Positions 1 to 9,368 are shown, numbered from the stretch's first letter. The stretch: 64,000 nt of DNA from Micromussa lordhowensis (GCA_964020085.1 OZ026596.1:41326043-41390042); one strand, 5' to 3'. Translations and numbers: made by a program. Notes: generated by a model from the sequence alone, not told the origin.

Positions 1-192
1 AAATTCTGGCTTAGACAGTTCCAACGTTAAGTTCTTTCTAGCTTTCTTCTTGGATGCTTCGGAAGCCTTTTTTGGCGCTTTACGTTTTCGTTTCTTGTCC
101 TGTTTCAATTCTACATTTGTCTCTGGAAGAGGTGTAGTTTGTTCTTCTTCTGCATTTGCCACTGAAGGAGAGGTAGTTTGTTCTTCTGCCAT
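1..192 (-). CDS. Partial N-terminus of a lysine-rich protein, element A
   Basis: Reading leftwards from an ATG at 192, 64 codons stay open to the window edge. The first 35 residues are acidic and Thr/Glu-rich, with a repeated EEQTT motif, followed by a Lys/Arg-rich stretch (KKRKRK, KKKARK) that looks like a nuclear-localisation or nucleic-acid-binding tail. The gene diverges from the A gene cluster across the repeat-rich promoter at 193-615. I do not recognise the family. The element's DNA polymerase is not in the window and could lie to the left, but nothing here shows that this ORF is its start. Confidence 0.5.
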   Translation of the reverse strand, partial: MAEEQTTSPSVANAEEEQTTPLPETNVELKQDKKRKRKAPKKASEASKKKARKNLTLELSKPEF

Positions 193-615
193 TCTTTGAA
201 AAATTCTTAGCGCTGAGACTAAACTGAACTGATAAACTTTGCAAAGAACCAGCGTTTAAGTAGCTCTTACCCCACGCTCAATCTCGAAGCTGATTGGTTC
301 ATACAATTAGACAATGATGTCATAAGACGCTCAAACTGAACGCTGATTGGTTCCTAGACGAGACAAGTTTAGACAAGGTCGCTCAATCTCGAAGCTGATT
401 GGTTCATACAAATAAACAATGATGTCATAAGACGCTCAAACTGAACGCTGATTGGTTCATGAAATGAGACAAGTTTAGACAAGGTCGCTCAATCTCGAAG
501 CTGATTGGTTCATACAAATAAACAATGATGTCATAAGACGCTCAAATTTGTTTCTGATTGGTCACTGATAGCTATATGAAACATATTTAAAAGACACAAC
601 ACATCATTTTTCAAG
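193..615. promoter_or_regulatory. Divergent promoter with three ~105-bp tandem repeats
   Basis: Three tandem units start at 276, 381 and 487 (periods 105 and 106). Each holds inverted CCAAT boxes (ATTGG) and one CRE-like TGATGTCA site (315, 420, 526). A TATA-like ATATTTAAAAG lies at 583-593, about 23 bp before the ATG at 616. A weaker TTTAA-type box near 255 serves the leftward gene. CCAAT, CRE and TATA elements are typical of RNA polymerase II, so a viral-type Pol II promoter is inferred. Confidence 0.65.
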
Positions 616-837
616 ATGAAACATTGGGAGCTGACTACCTTTTGTGTACCTCACTTGAAAGCTGTCTTGTGCGCTGTGGAAAGAACTCAATTGGAATTTT
701 ACGGGACTGATCGTAATTTCCTTGAAATTGAAGAGGCGTTGACTGACGTTTTGGAAAAAATCAGAGAAGCCAAACATGGAGGTTTACACCAACTCAAGTC
801 AAGTCAAGGAACTGATCACAACTCAGACAAACATTGA
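616..837 (+). CDS. Small unknown protein, first gene after the A promoter
   Basis: A 73-residue ORF starts at the first ATG downstream of the TATA-like box. It is mixed in charge with a predicted helical segment (residues 35-52), no signal peptide and no motif I recognise. It overlaps the next ORF (776) in another frame, a compact arrangement usual in this element. Its position suggests an early gene, which is inference only. Confidence 0.4.
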   Translation: MKHWELTTFCVPHLKAVLCAVERTQLEFYGTDRNFLEIEEALTDVLEKIREAKHGGLHQLKSSQGTDHNSDKH

Positions 838-1267
838 AGTTGAACCCTTTGACAATCACGTGTCCGAAAGCAAAGAGGTCGATGTGTTTCTACTGGACGA
901 CCACCTCTTACAATTACAAGACCGTTACAGGGAGGACAAAGCATGTCTGCACGAAACCACGTTGCTAAGGCGCAGACCGGATTGGGGCGGTATGATACTG
1001 GAAATGATGAAATATAATGAACATGTCCATCTGTTTAACCGACGTTGGTACCGTATCTATTACAATCCTCAGACCTACTATTTCAAGTTCAAACTGTGTG
1101 ACACGCCTAACCTGGTGGCCAGACATAGCTGTATCCTGTCCTATCCTGTCCTGCTAAGATTCATCATTTTAGTACGAGTGTCGATACGAAAGCCAGTGTC
1201 GTCGAACGATTTAATCGGACACTCAAACAGCGTATGTATCGTTATTTTACCACCAACAATACCTTGA
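776..1267 (+). CDS. Unknown ORF fused at its 3' end to a deletion junction
   Basis: The 163-residue ORF looks coding to about residue 118 (position 1130): acidic N-terminus, then a compact segment rich in Tyr, Arg and Trp (RRWYRIYYNP). The remaining 45 residues are an out-of-frame reading of integrase DNA, so the natural C-terminus has been lost. The join near 1130-1152 carries a short direct repeat (TATCCTGTCC twice), consistent with a deletion through microhomology. Family not recognised. Confidence 0.4.
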   Translation: MEVYTNSSQVKELITTQTNIEVEPFDNHVSESKEVDVFLLDDHLLQLQDRYREDKACLHETTLLRRRPDWGGMILEMMKYNEHVHLFNRRWYRIYYNPQTYYFKFKLCDTPNLVARHSCILSYPVLLRFIILVRVSIRKPVSSNDLIGHSNSVCIVILPPTIP

Positions 1268-1743
1268 AGTTTGTACCCGTGTTACAATCATTGGTCAAAG
1301 GGTATAATCGTTCTTACCACCGCAGTATTAAAATGGCACCAAATCAAGTGACAGAAGCCAACAGCTCTGAAGTGTACGCTAATTTGTACAAGAATAAAAA
1401 AGTAAAAAAACCCGCCTTGAAAGTGGGCGATCGCGTGCGTTTGAACAAAAAATTCAGATTGTTTAAAAAAGGTTATTTACCTGGATGGACAGAGGAAGTG
1501 TTTGTCATTCGAGAAAGTCGTGTAGGTCCTGTCCCTACTTACAAAGTTCAAGAATTTGACGGCAGCCTTTTAAAAGGGACATTTTATGAACAAGATTTAC
1601 AAAAAGTCAATGTTAAAGACAATGATATTTTTCGCATTGAAAAAATTGTCAAACGAAAGGGCAATAAAGTCTTGGTACAGTGGAAGGGCTGGCCACAAAA
1701 ATATAACAGCTGGATCGAGAAAGGTCAAATAGCAAAACTATGA
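1153..1743 (+). pseudogene. 5'-truncated Polinton integrase with chromodomain
   Basis: The readable frame starts at the deletion junction, not at a start codon (first ATG at 1234). It retains the last part of the retroviral-type catalytic core, including the third acidic residue in VVERFNRTLK, then the C-terminal DNA-binding region (VGDRVRLNK, WTEEVF) and a chromodomain (residues FRIEKIV through WKGWPQKYNSW). The zinc-binding N-terminus and first two catalytic Asp residues are missing, so it cannot catalyse integration. In Polintons this enzyme inserts linear DNA with a 6-bp target duplication. It resembles the intact integrase of element C (26808-27779). Confidence 0.85.
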
Positions 1744-2858
1744 TCGAAGACGAATTTTACTTGACTTTACCCAGTCATAGCAGTTTACAGGAATTTCCAC
1801 AGAATGCCAACAATAATTTCAAAGTTCGACTCCCGAAACTCATTCGACTGTCCGAAGGACATTGGAAAGTGGCACTGGCCAGTATCTCGGTCCCAGATCC
1901 CAAGAATGCGTTACCCACATGGTTACACGACAATTTAACGTTATTCAGCTATACGTCTTATTACGCTGAAAAGAACAATACATCCAATAAAATCGGTTTT
2001 CAGACCGACGTCAAATTACCTCATATTAAAAAACATGTGGATGTATCGTTAATGACAGGACATGGTTTTCTCAAGGGGTTAATTGAACATACACAAAAAC
2101 TTTATCTTCAAGACAATTTGTATCCGGGATGGCTGACTGGTTCTACGACAAAACTTTATCACCCCGAGTTTATTATTAAGGAGGACGAAATTATTTTAGA
2201 CACGTCCAAGATAGCATTGACGGACATGACCGGTTTAATATACCCTGCGATATGGATCAACCTCACGTTAGCTCTGGAACTAGGATGGTTTGAAGAAGAT
2301 GAAGACAAAGACGACCCGCAGTTTGCTTATAAACTAGGACCCAATTTAAGTATTCAACTCAACGGTTATGAAATTCCTTCCACCACAGACATAGTTTCGT
2401 TTTTTACAGCAACTGGGGGCGTGCAGCATGTCGCACATTCCGACAAATATTGGATTAGACCCCGATGGGTCGACGGAAGTTTAATGGATACGATAAAAAT
2501 CAGTTTAGATGTCAGTTGGCGATTTATAAATTTGGACTATGCCTTTGAAAACGTATTTGGACACAGTACGCGCCCCTTGTATGTCTATTCAGATGTAAAT
2601 GCAAGTACTGTATTAGGCGATCAAATTACTGATTTTATTCGCGAAGTAAATTATAAAAGAGAAGGCAATGGAAGCTATTATTTTGAACCGACCCATCTCC
2701 AATATAAACCGCTTCGTAAACAGCTGTTAGACATTATTCAAGTACAGATTGCAGAAGCCACAGGACAGTTAGTCAACTTTGGTCAAGGCATAACAACCGT
2801 GACATTTCATTTCAAGAATGAAAGAAGACTTTTATGTGACCCTCCCCAGCAACAGTAG
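1740..2858 (+). CDS. Minor capsid (penton-like) protein, copy 1
   Basis: 372 residues opening with the FYLTLPSHSS-type N-terminus and WKVALASISVPD segment of a family that recurs upstream of the major capsid gene in Polinton/adintovirus elements. The C-terminal region (DIIQVQIAEATG, TVTFHF) is also typical. By position I assign it to the single jelly-roll vertex protein; a structure prediction would be needed to prove this. The ATG overlaps the integrase stop by 4 bp. The last 12 residues run past the stop used by copy 2 (FHFK then V) and overlap the start of copy 2 by 41 bp, so the C-terminal extension is probably a lost stop. Confidence 0.65.
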   Translation: MIEDEFYLTLPSHSSLQEFPQNANNNFKVRLPKLIRLSEGHWKVALASISVPDPKNALPTWLHDNLTLFSYTSYYAEKNNTSNKIGFQTDVKLPHIKKHVDVSLMTGHGFLKGLIEHTQKLYLQDNLYPGWLTGSTTKLYHPEFIIKEDEIILDTSKIALTDMTGLIYPAIWINLTLALELGWFEEDEDKDDPQFAYKLGPNLSIQLNGYEIPSTTDIVSFFTATGGVQHVAHSDKYWIRPRWVDGSLMDTIKISLDVSWRFINLDYAFENVFGHSTRPLYVYSDVNASTVLGDQITDFIREVNYKREGNGSYYFEPTHLQYKPLRKQLLDIIQVQIAEATGQLVNFGQGITTVTFHFKNERRLLCDPPQQQ

Positions 2859-3923
2859 CTTGACCGATTATCCTAACAACAGCAGTAATAATTTCAAGGT
2901 CAGACTGCCAACACCATTACGATTACAGGGAGATTGGAAGGTTGCCTTGGCCAGTATTTCCGTTCCAGACCCTCAAAACGCTTTACCTAATTGGTTAACG
3001 GACAGTTTGCCTTTGGTGTACATGACATGGTACAACGCAGACACCAATCATTTGAATAAACATTATTTAGAGGCCTCGTTTCTTCTTAGAGATATCAACG
3101 AACATGTCGACATTAACATGTTGACAGGCGCTGAGTTTTTGAAAAACGTGTTTCATTATTTTAAAAAGAAAATATATGTTAAAGATGGTAAAGCCAACAG
3201 ACAATATGGAAATACGGACACAGAAAAGACCTATTATCCAGAAATGAGAGTGGAAGGCGAAGATGTGATACTAGATAGTAGTAAGGTCGAAAAACACGAT
3301 TTTGGTCGTGGACATGATACAACGCCCCTGGGTTGGATGGCTCCCGGCTTTGCAGTCAACAAACAACTGGCGTTTCAAATGGGGTGGTTTGTGGAAAACT
3401 ACAATTCTAATCCCCAAGTAGCTATTCGATTAGGTCCCAACCTAGTAATGGAACCGCACGGTTATCTTAAACCGTTTACAACAGATATTAAAACAAGATG
3501 GAATGGAAACGGTGAAGATGTAAGTTCACCCTACAAATCAGCCTATTGGATCATTCCAAGAGATTCCAACGGTAAATTAACGGATTACATACGGCTGAGT
3601 TTGGATCGGTAAACTGGCGTTTCACGAACCTTAATTATGCATTTGAACACGTGTTTGGGAATACTAGTCGTTCGTTATTTGTGTACTCGGATGTAGGAGG
3701 CAGTGGCGTGTTGGGTGATCAAATTACTGATTTTATTCGCGAAGTAAATTATAAAAGACAAGGCAAAGGGAGCTGCTATTTTGAACCGACCCATCTCCAA
3801 TATATACCGCTTCGTAAACAGCTGTTAGACATTATTCAAATACAGATTGCAGAAGCAACAGGTGCTCTGACTACATTCGGACGAGGTATTACCACAGTCA
3901 CGTTTCATTTCAAGCAAGTATGA
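2818..3923 (+). pseudogene. Minor capsid (penton-like) protein, copy 2, frameshifted
   Basis: A tandem paralogue of the preceding gene. The first frame (2818-3612) carries the N-terminal and central parts and stops soon after an IRLSLD motif. The C-terminal part continues in another frame (open from about 3597, ATG at 3651, to 3923). A single 1-nt indel near 3600-3612 explains this. Copies 1 and 2 differ widely in their 5' two thirds but are nearly identical at the DNA level from about 2616-2766 against 3717-3866, which points to gene conversion. As read, no full-length product is made. Confidence 0.75.
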
Positions 3924-4216
3924 TCGGAAGTGGCCTTATACGATTTCACCCTTCTGTGGAACGACCTCAAGACGGCCACGGTTTAACCGATACCGCCTGG
4001 AAAACAATCAAAGAAGTGGGCCCCGTGCTTTTGAGAGATGTCATTACAGCTTCAGCTGAAGCCGGTTTGAAAGGTTTAAAAACAGGTGTCAAGGGCAATC
4101 AAGTTAATTGGAGAGGTGGTTTCAAAGCGGCTAAACAAGGCGCTAAACGTAAAGCAACACAAGAACTGACCAAACTTGTCAAGAAAAAAGCCCGCAAAAG
4201 TATTTTTGGTTTCTAA
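3920..4216 (+). CDS. Small basic core-like protein
   Basis: 98 residues, ATG overlapping the previous stop. The sequence is a helix-rich segment with Gly and Ala (GLKGLKTGVKG) followed by a strongly basic C-terminus (KRKATQE, KKKARK). This resembles the small basic and amphipathic proteins (pX/pVI-like) that sit beside capsid genes in adintoviruses and adenoviruses and bind DNA or membranes. Assignment rests on composition and position only. Confidence 0.5.
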   Translation: MIGSGLIRFHPSVERPQDGHGLTDTAWKTIKEVGPVLLRDVITASAEAGLKGLKTGVKGNQVNWRGGFKAAKQGAKRKATQELTKLVKKKARKSIFGF

Positions 4217-4218
4217 AA

Positions 4219-4386
4219 ATGATTCCGATTTATTCGCGACGTGTCAAACGGCTCCCCTATTACAAAAGAACGTATAAAGGCGGTACTATATTTAGGACAA
4301 GGTCAAATTTACCTGACTATCGTTGGGTAAAGAGTGCATTTGAAGCTCGCTTACGCCGGCGCAGAAAAAGAAGGAGAAGAAAATGA
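4219..4386 (+). CDS. 55-residue Arg/Lys-rich core-like peptide
   Basis: Short ORF lying exactly between the preceding stop and the major capsid ATG, with ATGA overlap at 4383-4386. It is rich in Arg and Tyr, contains YKGGTIF (a plausible adenain-type processing site before Thr) and ends in a run of basic residues (RRRRKRRRRK). Comparable to adenovirus mu/pVII-like DNA-condensing peptides by composition; homology not shown. Confidence 0.55.
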   Translation: MIPIYSRRVKRLPYYKRTYKGGTIFRTRSNLPDYRWVKSAFEARLRRRRKRRRRK

Positions 4387-5759
4387 GTTCGTCAAAATCA
4401 GTGGCTGTGCAAAGTCCTAACTTAAATTTATTTGATGTTCCCCCAACCGATTACAGTCTAGTGGAATCCCGCTATGTACCCATCAACCCTTTCACGACGG
4501 GTATTCACCCTATCGATTTTCAAATCGATCCCCAGGACAGTTTTGTAGATCTGTCCAAAAGTTACTTTGAAGGTGAATTACAATTGAAACTCGACAATGG
4601 TGGTAACATAGCCAATGACACGTTAGTTACTATATGTAACAACTTGATGCACTCGTTGTTCAAACAAATCAATGTACGTCTAAATGGAACACTCATCAGT
4701 CCTCAAACCGATACCTATCACCACAAAGCGTATATGGATGCTGTGATTCATAATGACCGTGACGATGGGGAAACGATACTCAAACCAGAAGGTTGGTTTA
4801 ACGGGTTAACATGTCGGGATGCCAGCGGTACAGCATTAACAGCTAACCAGCTCAACGTGGGGCATGATGATCATAAAGCGTTATCAGAAGACGAGCGAAA
4901 CTGGGTGAAATCGATTAAACCGTTTAACGGCGGTAAAAAAGTGGTGTTGAGGTTCAAACCTTACCTAGAAGTGTTTCAACTGAGCAAACTGCTCGTACCA
5001 GGTGTGCAAATACAAATTCAAATGTACTTGAACAGCCGTGAAATTTGGAGTAAAAAACATGGCGGGGCAAGACATATCAGAGACATTACTGCCGACGACC
5101 TAAAAATGACCTTCTTCCTAAACCAGAAAAAAGTCTTACCTTCTGTGTCCAGAGGGCTACTCAATCAGTTTCAAAAAGGTTCTAAAAAAGCCGTGTACCC
5201 CACCACCAGGAGTGAAATCAGGACTTTCAACCACCCTAATGACAGCGTGTACTTTGAAGCCAATAATGTGTTTCACAATCAGCTCCCTAACAGAGTGATT
5301 GTCGCGTTGCTGGATCAGACAGCGTTCAACGGTAGCGAGGCCAAGTATGCTTTTGGCTACAAGACCTTTAACATTACAAGCATCAAACAGTTAGTGAGAG
5401 GTGAAGAATATCCCTACAGGATACTAGAATTGGATCATCAAAATGCAAGTCAAGATTTGAGAGGGTATCACCAGTTTCTACAAGCCACAGAATGTTTGAC
5501 CAAAAGAAAAGGCAACATGGTAAGAGCAGAAGACTGGGGACGGGACAAGGGTTGCACTCTGTTTGTATTTAACAATGCACCGAGTGAAGCCTTGAGCAGT
5601 TCTGTTCTGAACCCACCCCAGACAGGCGAAGTCAAGATTGTGATTCGTTTTGGAGCTAACCCTGGAGTCAATCTCACTGTGCTTGTGTACGGTGAATTTG
5701 AAAATCTGTTGGAAATTGACGGCAATCGTACTGTGCTGTACGACGTCTACAGAACCTAA
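4383..5759 (+). CDS. Major capsid protein (hexon-like, double jelly-roll type)
   Basis: 458 residues, the size expected for the major capsid protein of the Polinton/adintovirus lineage. Features include an N-terminal PINPFTTG segment, a strand-rich first half with NNLMHSLFKQINVRLNG (the usual conserved 'MHSLFS' region), and a C-terminal strand-rich part ending in LLEIDGNRTV. It lies between the minor capsid genes and the protease, the normal order. The frame is intact. It forms the hexagonal capsomers as trimers in related viruses; the fold is inferred from the family. Confidence 0.8.
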   Translation: MSSSKSVAVQSPNLNLFDVPPTDYSLVESRYVPINPFTTGIHPIDFQIDPQDSFVDLSKSYFEGELQLKLDNGGNIANDTLVTICNNLMHSLFKQINVRLNGTLISPQTDTYHHKAYMDAVIHNDRDDGETILKPEGWFNGLTCRDASGTALTANQLNVGHDDHKALSEDERNWVKSIKPFNGGKKVVLRFKPYLEVFQLSKLLVPGVQIQIQMYLNSREIWSKKHGGARHIRDITADDLKMTFFLNQKKVLPSVSRGLLNQFQKGSKKAVYPTTRSEIRTFNHPNDSVYFEANNVFHNQLPNRVIVALLDQTAFNGSEAKYAFGYKTFNITSIKQLVRGEEYPYRILELDHQNASQDLRGYHQFLQATECLTKRKGNMVRAEDWGRDKGCTLFVFNNAPSEALSSSVLNPPQTGEVKIVIRFGANPGVNLTVLVYGEFENLLEIDGNRTVLYDVYRT

Positions 5760-5761
5760 GA

Positions 5762-6319
5762 ATGGAAAAAGTAGCTTTGAACAACCATCAATTAGATTAC
5801 TTAGCACTAGCTGACCCGAAACTTTGTCAAATGTTTTACGGAACGGTCGCCTGCGATCGTTTACCAGCGGTTGTCAACCGAGAAGGTGCAACGGCTTACA
5901 TCGTGAACACAGACCCTCACGATGAACCGGGCAAACATTGGATTGCGTTATGGACTCACGACAATGTGTGTGAAGTTTTAGACAGTTACGCCTTACCTTT
6001 ACAAGTTTACAAAACCACAGACCCGTTAACCGAATGGTTACATCGTCATTACAAGTATCAAGTCAACAGCGATAAGACATTGCAGTCTGTGTTTAGTCAA
6101 AATTGCGGCGATTACGCTTTAATGTTTTTAGTCCTCAAAGCCAGAGGAGCTAGCATGCATGATTTTGTAAGTTTATTTTCAAGCAAAGACTTTGTAAGCA
6201 ATGACCGTAAAGTCGGTAATTGGTTAAGAGGTCGCGTTGTCGACGAATTAGGGTGGCAGCAACTTAAACCTGCAGATCAAACGACCACTAAATGCGGTCT
6301 ACGCGATTTGTTGTTATAA
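5762..6319 (+). CDS. Adenain-type cysteine protease
   Basis: 185 residues starting 2 bp after the capsid stop. The catalytic triad pattern is visible: His in GKHWIALW (about residue 60), Asp in VLDSYALP (about 77), Gln and Cys in SQNCGDYALMFL (about 117-123). This is the C5 peptidase family that matures capsid and core proteins in adenoviruses, adintoviruses and Polintons. Likely substrates are the neighbouring basic proteins with GG motifs. The frame is intact. Confidence 0.88.
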   Translation: MEKVALNNHQLDYLALADPKLCQMFYGTVACDRLPAVVNREGATAYIVNTDPHDEPGKHWIALWTHDNVCEVLDSYALPLQVYKTTDPLTEWLHRHYKYQVNSDKTLQSVFSQNCGDYALMFLVLKARGASMHDFVSLFSSKDFVSNDRKVGNWLRGRVVDELGWQQLKPADQTTTKCGLRDLLL

Positions 6320-6366
6320 GAGTCAAGTTGAAATAAAAGTTTGTTACTTTGAAACTGTGTGTTGTC

Positions 6367-7020
6367 ATGGAAAGAAGGGAAGCCTTTACATTTAAAACCC
6401 CTACCAGTGTAATGATTTCAGGCCCCACAGGTTGTGGAAAAACTGTGTTCACAACACGACTTTTACTAGACAACCCGGACCTGTTTAGAACTCCTCCCCA
6501 TACCATTCATTACTGTTACGGTTCTTGGCAACAAGGCTTTGAACGGTTGAAGCAATGCGGTGTCCAATTTCACGAAGGTGTGCCCGACAGCAACCTGTTA
6601 CACAAATGGTTTCCTGAAGGCGGCATTTTAGTTCTAGACGATTTAATGAATGAAGGGGGTAGCGATAAAAATGTTTTGGATTTATTTACCAAACATTCTC
6701 ACCATCAGAAAATTACAGTCATCTATCTCTGTCAGGACTTGTTTCCTGCTGGAAAATTTGCCAAAACCATTTCACGCAATGCCCATTACATCATCGCGTT
6801 TAAGAACCCGCGTGACCAGTTGGGTTTACGCAATTTACTGCAACAATCGTTTCCCACTCAATTTAGAGAAGTCTTGGACACATTTCGCAAAGTGACCAAT
6901 GATCGACCGTTTGCCTATATGTTATTAGATCTACATCCTGCTAGTCGAGACGATCAACGTATCCTGAGTCATGTTTTAAAAGATGAAGGCTTTATGCGTT
7001 GTTATCAGTTTCGTCTATAA
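6367..7020 (+). CDS. Genome-packaging ATPase (FtsK/HerA type)
   Basis: 217 residues from ATG 6367; an upstream in-frame TTG at 6349 is less likely. Walker A is SGPTGCGKTVF at about residue 21. Walker B is ILVLDDLM (about 91), followed by the sensor-like VIYLCQDLF segment. Length and motifs match the A32/FtsK-like packaging ATPases of Polintons, which pump DNA into the capsid. A homologue sits in element C at 19301-19936. Confidence 0.88.
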   Translation: MERREAFTFKTPTSVMISGPTGCGKTVFTTRLLLDNPDLFRTPPHTIHYCYGSWQQGFERLKQCGVQFHEGVPDSNLLHKWFPEGGILVLDDLMNEGGSDKNVLDLFTKHSHHQKITVIYLCQDLFPAGKFAKTISRNAHYIIAFKNPRDQLGLRNLLQQSFPTQFREVLDTFRKVTNDRPFAYMLLDLHPASRDDQRILSHVLKDEGFMRCYQFRL

Positions 7021-7053
7021 AAGAACAAGTTTCTTACAAAAATACAAACAAAC

Positions 7054-7293
7054 ATGTATAGAAGAAGGAGAAGAAAACAACGAGGCGGTTCGGGCTACGG
7101 ACCTGCTCTCATGATAAAACAGAGAAATCGGAGAAAACAAAAAGGTGGTGTTGTACCCTTAGCAGCGGCGGTCCCAGCGCTCATTGCGGTCGGAAAAGCA
7201 ATAGGCCTAGGCGCGGCAGGAGGAGCTGCAAGCTACGGCGGTCAAAAAGCCATGCAAGCCCTATTTAAGAAAGCGAAAAAACGTAAACGTTAA
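7054..7293 (+). CDS. Basic protein with central hydrophobic segment
   Basis: 79 residues in three parts: an Arg-rich N-terminus (MYRRRRRKQRGG), a basic linker with QKGGVV (likely protease site), a hydrophobic Ala/Gly segment of about 30 residues (PLAAAVPALIAVGKAIGLG) and a Lys-rich tail. This organisation resembles adenovirus pX or pVI-like core or membrane-lytic proteins. Found right after the ATPase, as often seen in adintovirus-type elements. Confidence 0.55.
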   Translation: MYRRRRRKQRGGSGYGPALMIKQRNRRKQKGGVVPLAAAVPALIAVGKAIGLGAAGGAASYGGQKAMQALFKKAKKRKR

Positions 7294-7299
7294 TTCAAC

Positions 7300-7371
7300 A
7301 TGGTGCGTCGAAAGAGAACAGTCGTGAAACGTAAGAGAAGAAAGAGACTGAGAGGAGGTAACACGTTCTAA
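7300..7371 (+). pseudogene. 5' fragment of a basic gene cut by element B
   Basis: ATG at 7300 opens a Lys/Arg-rich peptide that reaches RLRGGN and then crosses into element B at 7367, where the first TAA lies. The probable other part is at 36969-37148, beyond B. Both parts share the basic/GG/amphipathic design of the preceding gene. With a 4-bp ACGT duplication the two parts are not in one frame, so either the gene was already damaged or the duplication is different from my reading. Confidence 0.6.
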
Positions 7372-8124
7372 AAACAAATGGGATATTCTAAAACGCAATT
7401 TCTGGAACAAATAGAGGAAATCGGCGTAATTTTTTCCAGATGAAATTCACAAATCTGGCATGAAATGTTCTTTTTAGCTATTATTTTGCCAGAGTGGTCA
7501 AAGGTTTGGCACAATTTCGCATTAACTGCTTAAATTGTGCAACGAAAAACAAAAACGTCAGGTGGTAAGAAATGGGTGACTAACTGAAATCTTTATGAGG
7601 ACAGGAGCTTTGAAAACAGCTATGGCGAAAATATCACGAAAAGTTAAGATTTTTGCCAATATCTAGTTGCAAGAATCAACTTAAAACAGGAGTTTTCTGC
7701 AACGAAGGTATCAAACATGGTAAAAAGTAGGACTAAGTGTTCAGTTTTGGTCAAATGGAGTTAAAAGGTAGCTTTCTCCTGGTATGAAACAAGGCTAATT
7801 TTGTTAATTTTGCCAATTTTGAAAACGATTGGCAAATTTATCGGTAATTGGGGTAATCTTTGTCAACTTTGGAACACCGTGGAGGTATAGGCACTTGCAA
7901 CGAGGCATAAGGCCAGGTACATGGAAATTTCCATATACCCTGCAATGAAACATATGGCAGAGAACATGGAAATTTCCATGTACCTCTCAAGCAAACATAA
8001 GGCCAGGTACATGGAAATTTCCATGTACCTTGCAATAAAACACATGGCAAGGTACATGGAAATTTCCATGTACCTTGCCATATGGTTCATTTGCAAGGTA
8101 CATGGAAATTTCCATGTACGTTGC
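7367..8124. repeat. Left inverted end of B with palindrome array
   Basis: The outer ~35 bp match the right end of B inverted. From about 7790 to 8124 a second block matches 36300-36735 inverted, including GGAACACCGTGGAGGTATAG. Within it, 7912-8124 holds five copies, about 45 bp apart, of a palindrome centred on CATGGAAATTTCCATG and extended in the best copies to 32 bp. The middle part (about 7400-7790) does not match the right end clearly. Confidence 0.85.
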
Positions 8125-8489
8125 TAAGATACACAGATAACACAAAGTACAACATCGTCTTATGCGCCTTTGAAACATATCGCTTTACTCTTTTTTTAAG
8201 ACAAATTTCGAGTACAAATTTTACTGAAAAGATGAGGGTTCTGCATTTTGGTATGTTTAAAACGTAACGACTGTTGTTTATTAGTGCAGGAGAAAATTTA
8301 ACATCAGAGTGCTTAATTTAACTTGCCGATTTGTACAAAATCAACTTTACATGTTCGTGCAAAAGGCATATAAAAAATTAACTTGCTCTTGATAAGAATA
8401 TATGGTGTTCGTTCTTTCTCCTCCATGCAACTTTATATATACTTTCTACTTTTTTCTCGTATAGAAGCAATACAAAAGGCTCATCGAGA
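8125..8489. other. AT-rich non-coding stretch inside B
   Basis: No ORF with coding character and no repeat was recognised; the sequence is AT-rich with short homopolymers. Confidence 0.5.
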
Positions 8490-8867
8490 TTTATCGTCAC
8501 TCAAGTTTCTTTTAGTTTTCCATACGTATCCTTGAGATACTTATACGTCTCATTTGCAAGCTTGTTGTTCTCATTTAAATCGAAATTTACTAGCAGAATA
8601 CACTCTTTTGGCAGTGTGTCTGTCCATACGTTTCCACCTGGCACTTCCCAAGGTTTCCATTCCGTCTTCCAAGAACCTTACCAGTACTCTATTTCAAACG
8701 AAGACTCTCCCACCGCGATTACTTTCCCCAAAACAGGAACTTTCTTGTAGCCATGAATATCAACTGCCACAAAAACACCCGGCCTTAAAGCTTCTAAAGG
8801 ATTAGAAACTCTATTGACGCGAGTAGCCAACGCTCGTGGATTCTGGTATCGACCTGTATATACCTGC
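8490..8867 (-). pseudogene. Decayed exon: 'SWKTEWKPW' type invertebrate gene
   Basis: Read on the minus strand, an exon with acceptor CCCGCAG at about 8868 encodes NPLEALRPGVFVAVDI, then GKVIAVGESSFEIEYW, a TAA at 8679-8681, then GSWKTEWKPWEVPGG and WTDTLPKECILL in the same frame. The family, which I know from recurrent cnidarian gene models of unknown function, has Lys at the stop position. So this copy carries a nonsense change, or ends at a splice donor (GGTAAGG). It lies inside B and could be cargo or the DNA B captured. Confidence 0.45.
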
Positions 8868-9098
8868 GGGAAGAAAGTTTCAAAACATCTTACTCCAATG
8901 ATTGTAGCGAATATCGTTTGTAATTTTGTTGAGGCTACTGAAACATTGCATCCTCAAGTCAAACCATTAAATGAGAACCAAACATGGGATATTCGGGTGA
9001 GTGGTCACATAATAATGAAACTTTTCAAATGAGTCAATGATTTGTAAATTACGTAAACCGAAGCAATAATGAGAACGTGAACTTTACGAGAACAATTT

Positions 9099-9368
9099 TT
9101 AAAATTTCCTTTTCGAAATTTGACGCTGTCTTATATATTCTGTTTGAGATATTTCTGTCAGTATAGACACACTGAATAAATCTAAGTTCTCGCGAGATTC
9201 GTAGGTTAAGTCGTCTTTTAATCGACGTTGTTGCTGTTGCTGTTGCTGCTTAAACTGCTTTTTGCAACTTGGGCAGCGAGCGTCTACCTGCCCTTTCGAC
9301 CATCTGTTCGGTTGCCTAGCTTGTGTTGGGGCGTTTGTCATTTGTCTACTCATTTCTCTGCCGTTCAT
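9099..9368 (-). CDS. Exon-like ORF with CxxC motif and poly-Gln
   Basis: An 89-residue ORF with ATG at 9368 encodes ARCPSCKKQFK followed by seven Gln from a CAG-type run, then a charged segment. One CxxC pair and a low-complexity tract are all that can be seen. It could be an upstream exon of the 8490-8867 gene, which is on the same strand 230 bp away. No GT donor was confirmed, so this is tentative. Confidence 0.25.
   Translation of the reverse strand: MNGREMSRQMTNAPTQARQPNRWSKGQVDARCPSCKKQFKQQQQQQQRRLKDDLTYESRENLDLFSVSILTEISQTEYIRQRQISKRKF

Noticed and set aside
5468..5807. Minus-strand ORFs inside the major capsid gene of A
   Set aside because: Shadows of the capsid reading frame, without start context or family.
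7912..8124. CRISPR-like array (regular repeats with spacers)
   Set aside because: The palindromic repeats are about 45 bp apart, but the spacers are themselves similar, the array is inverted at the other end of B, and the DNA is eukaryotic.
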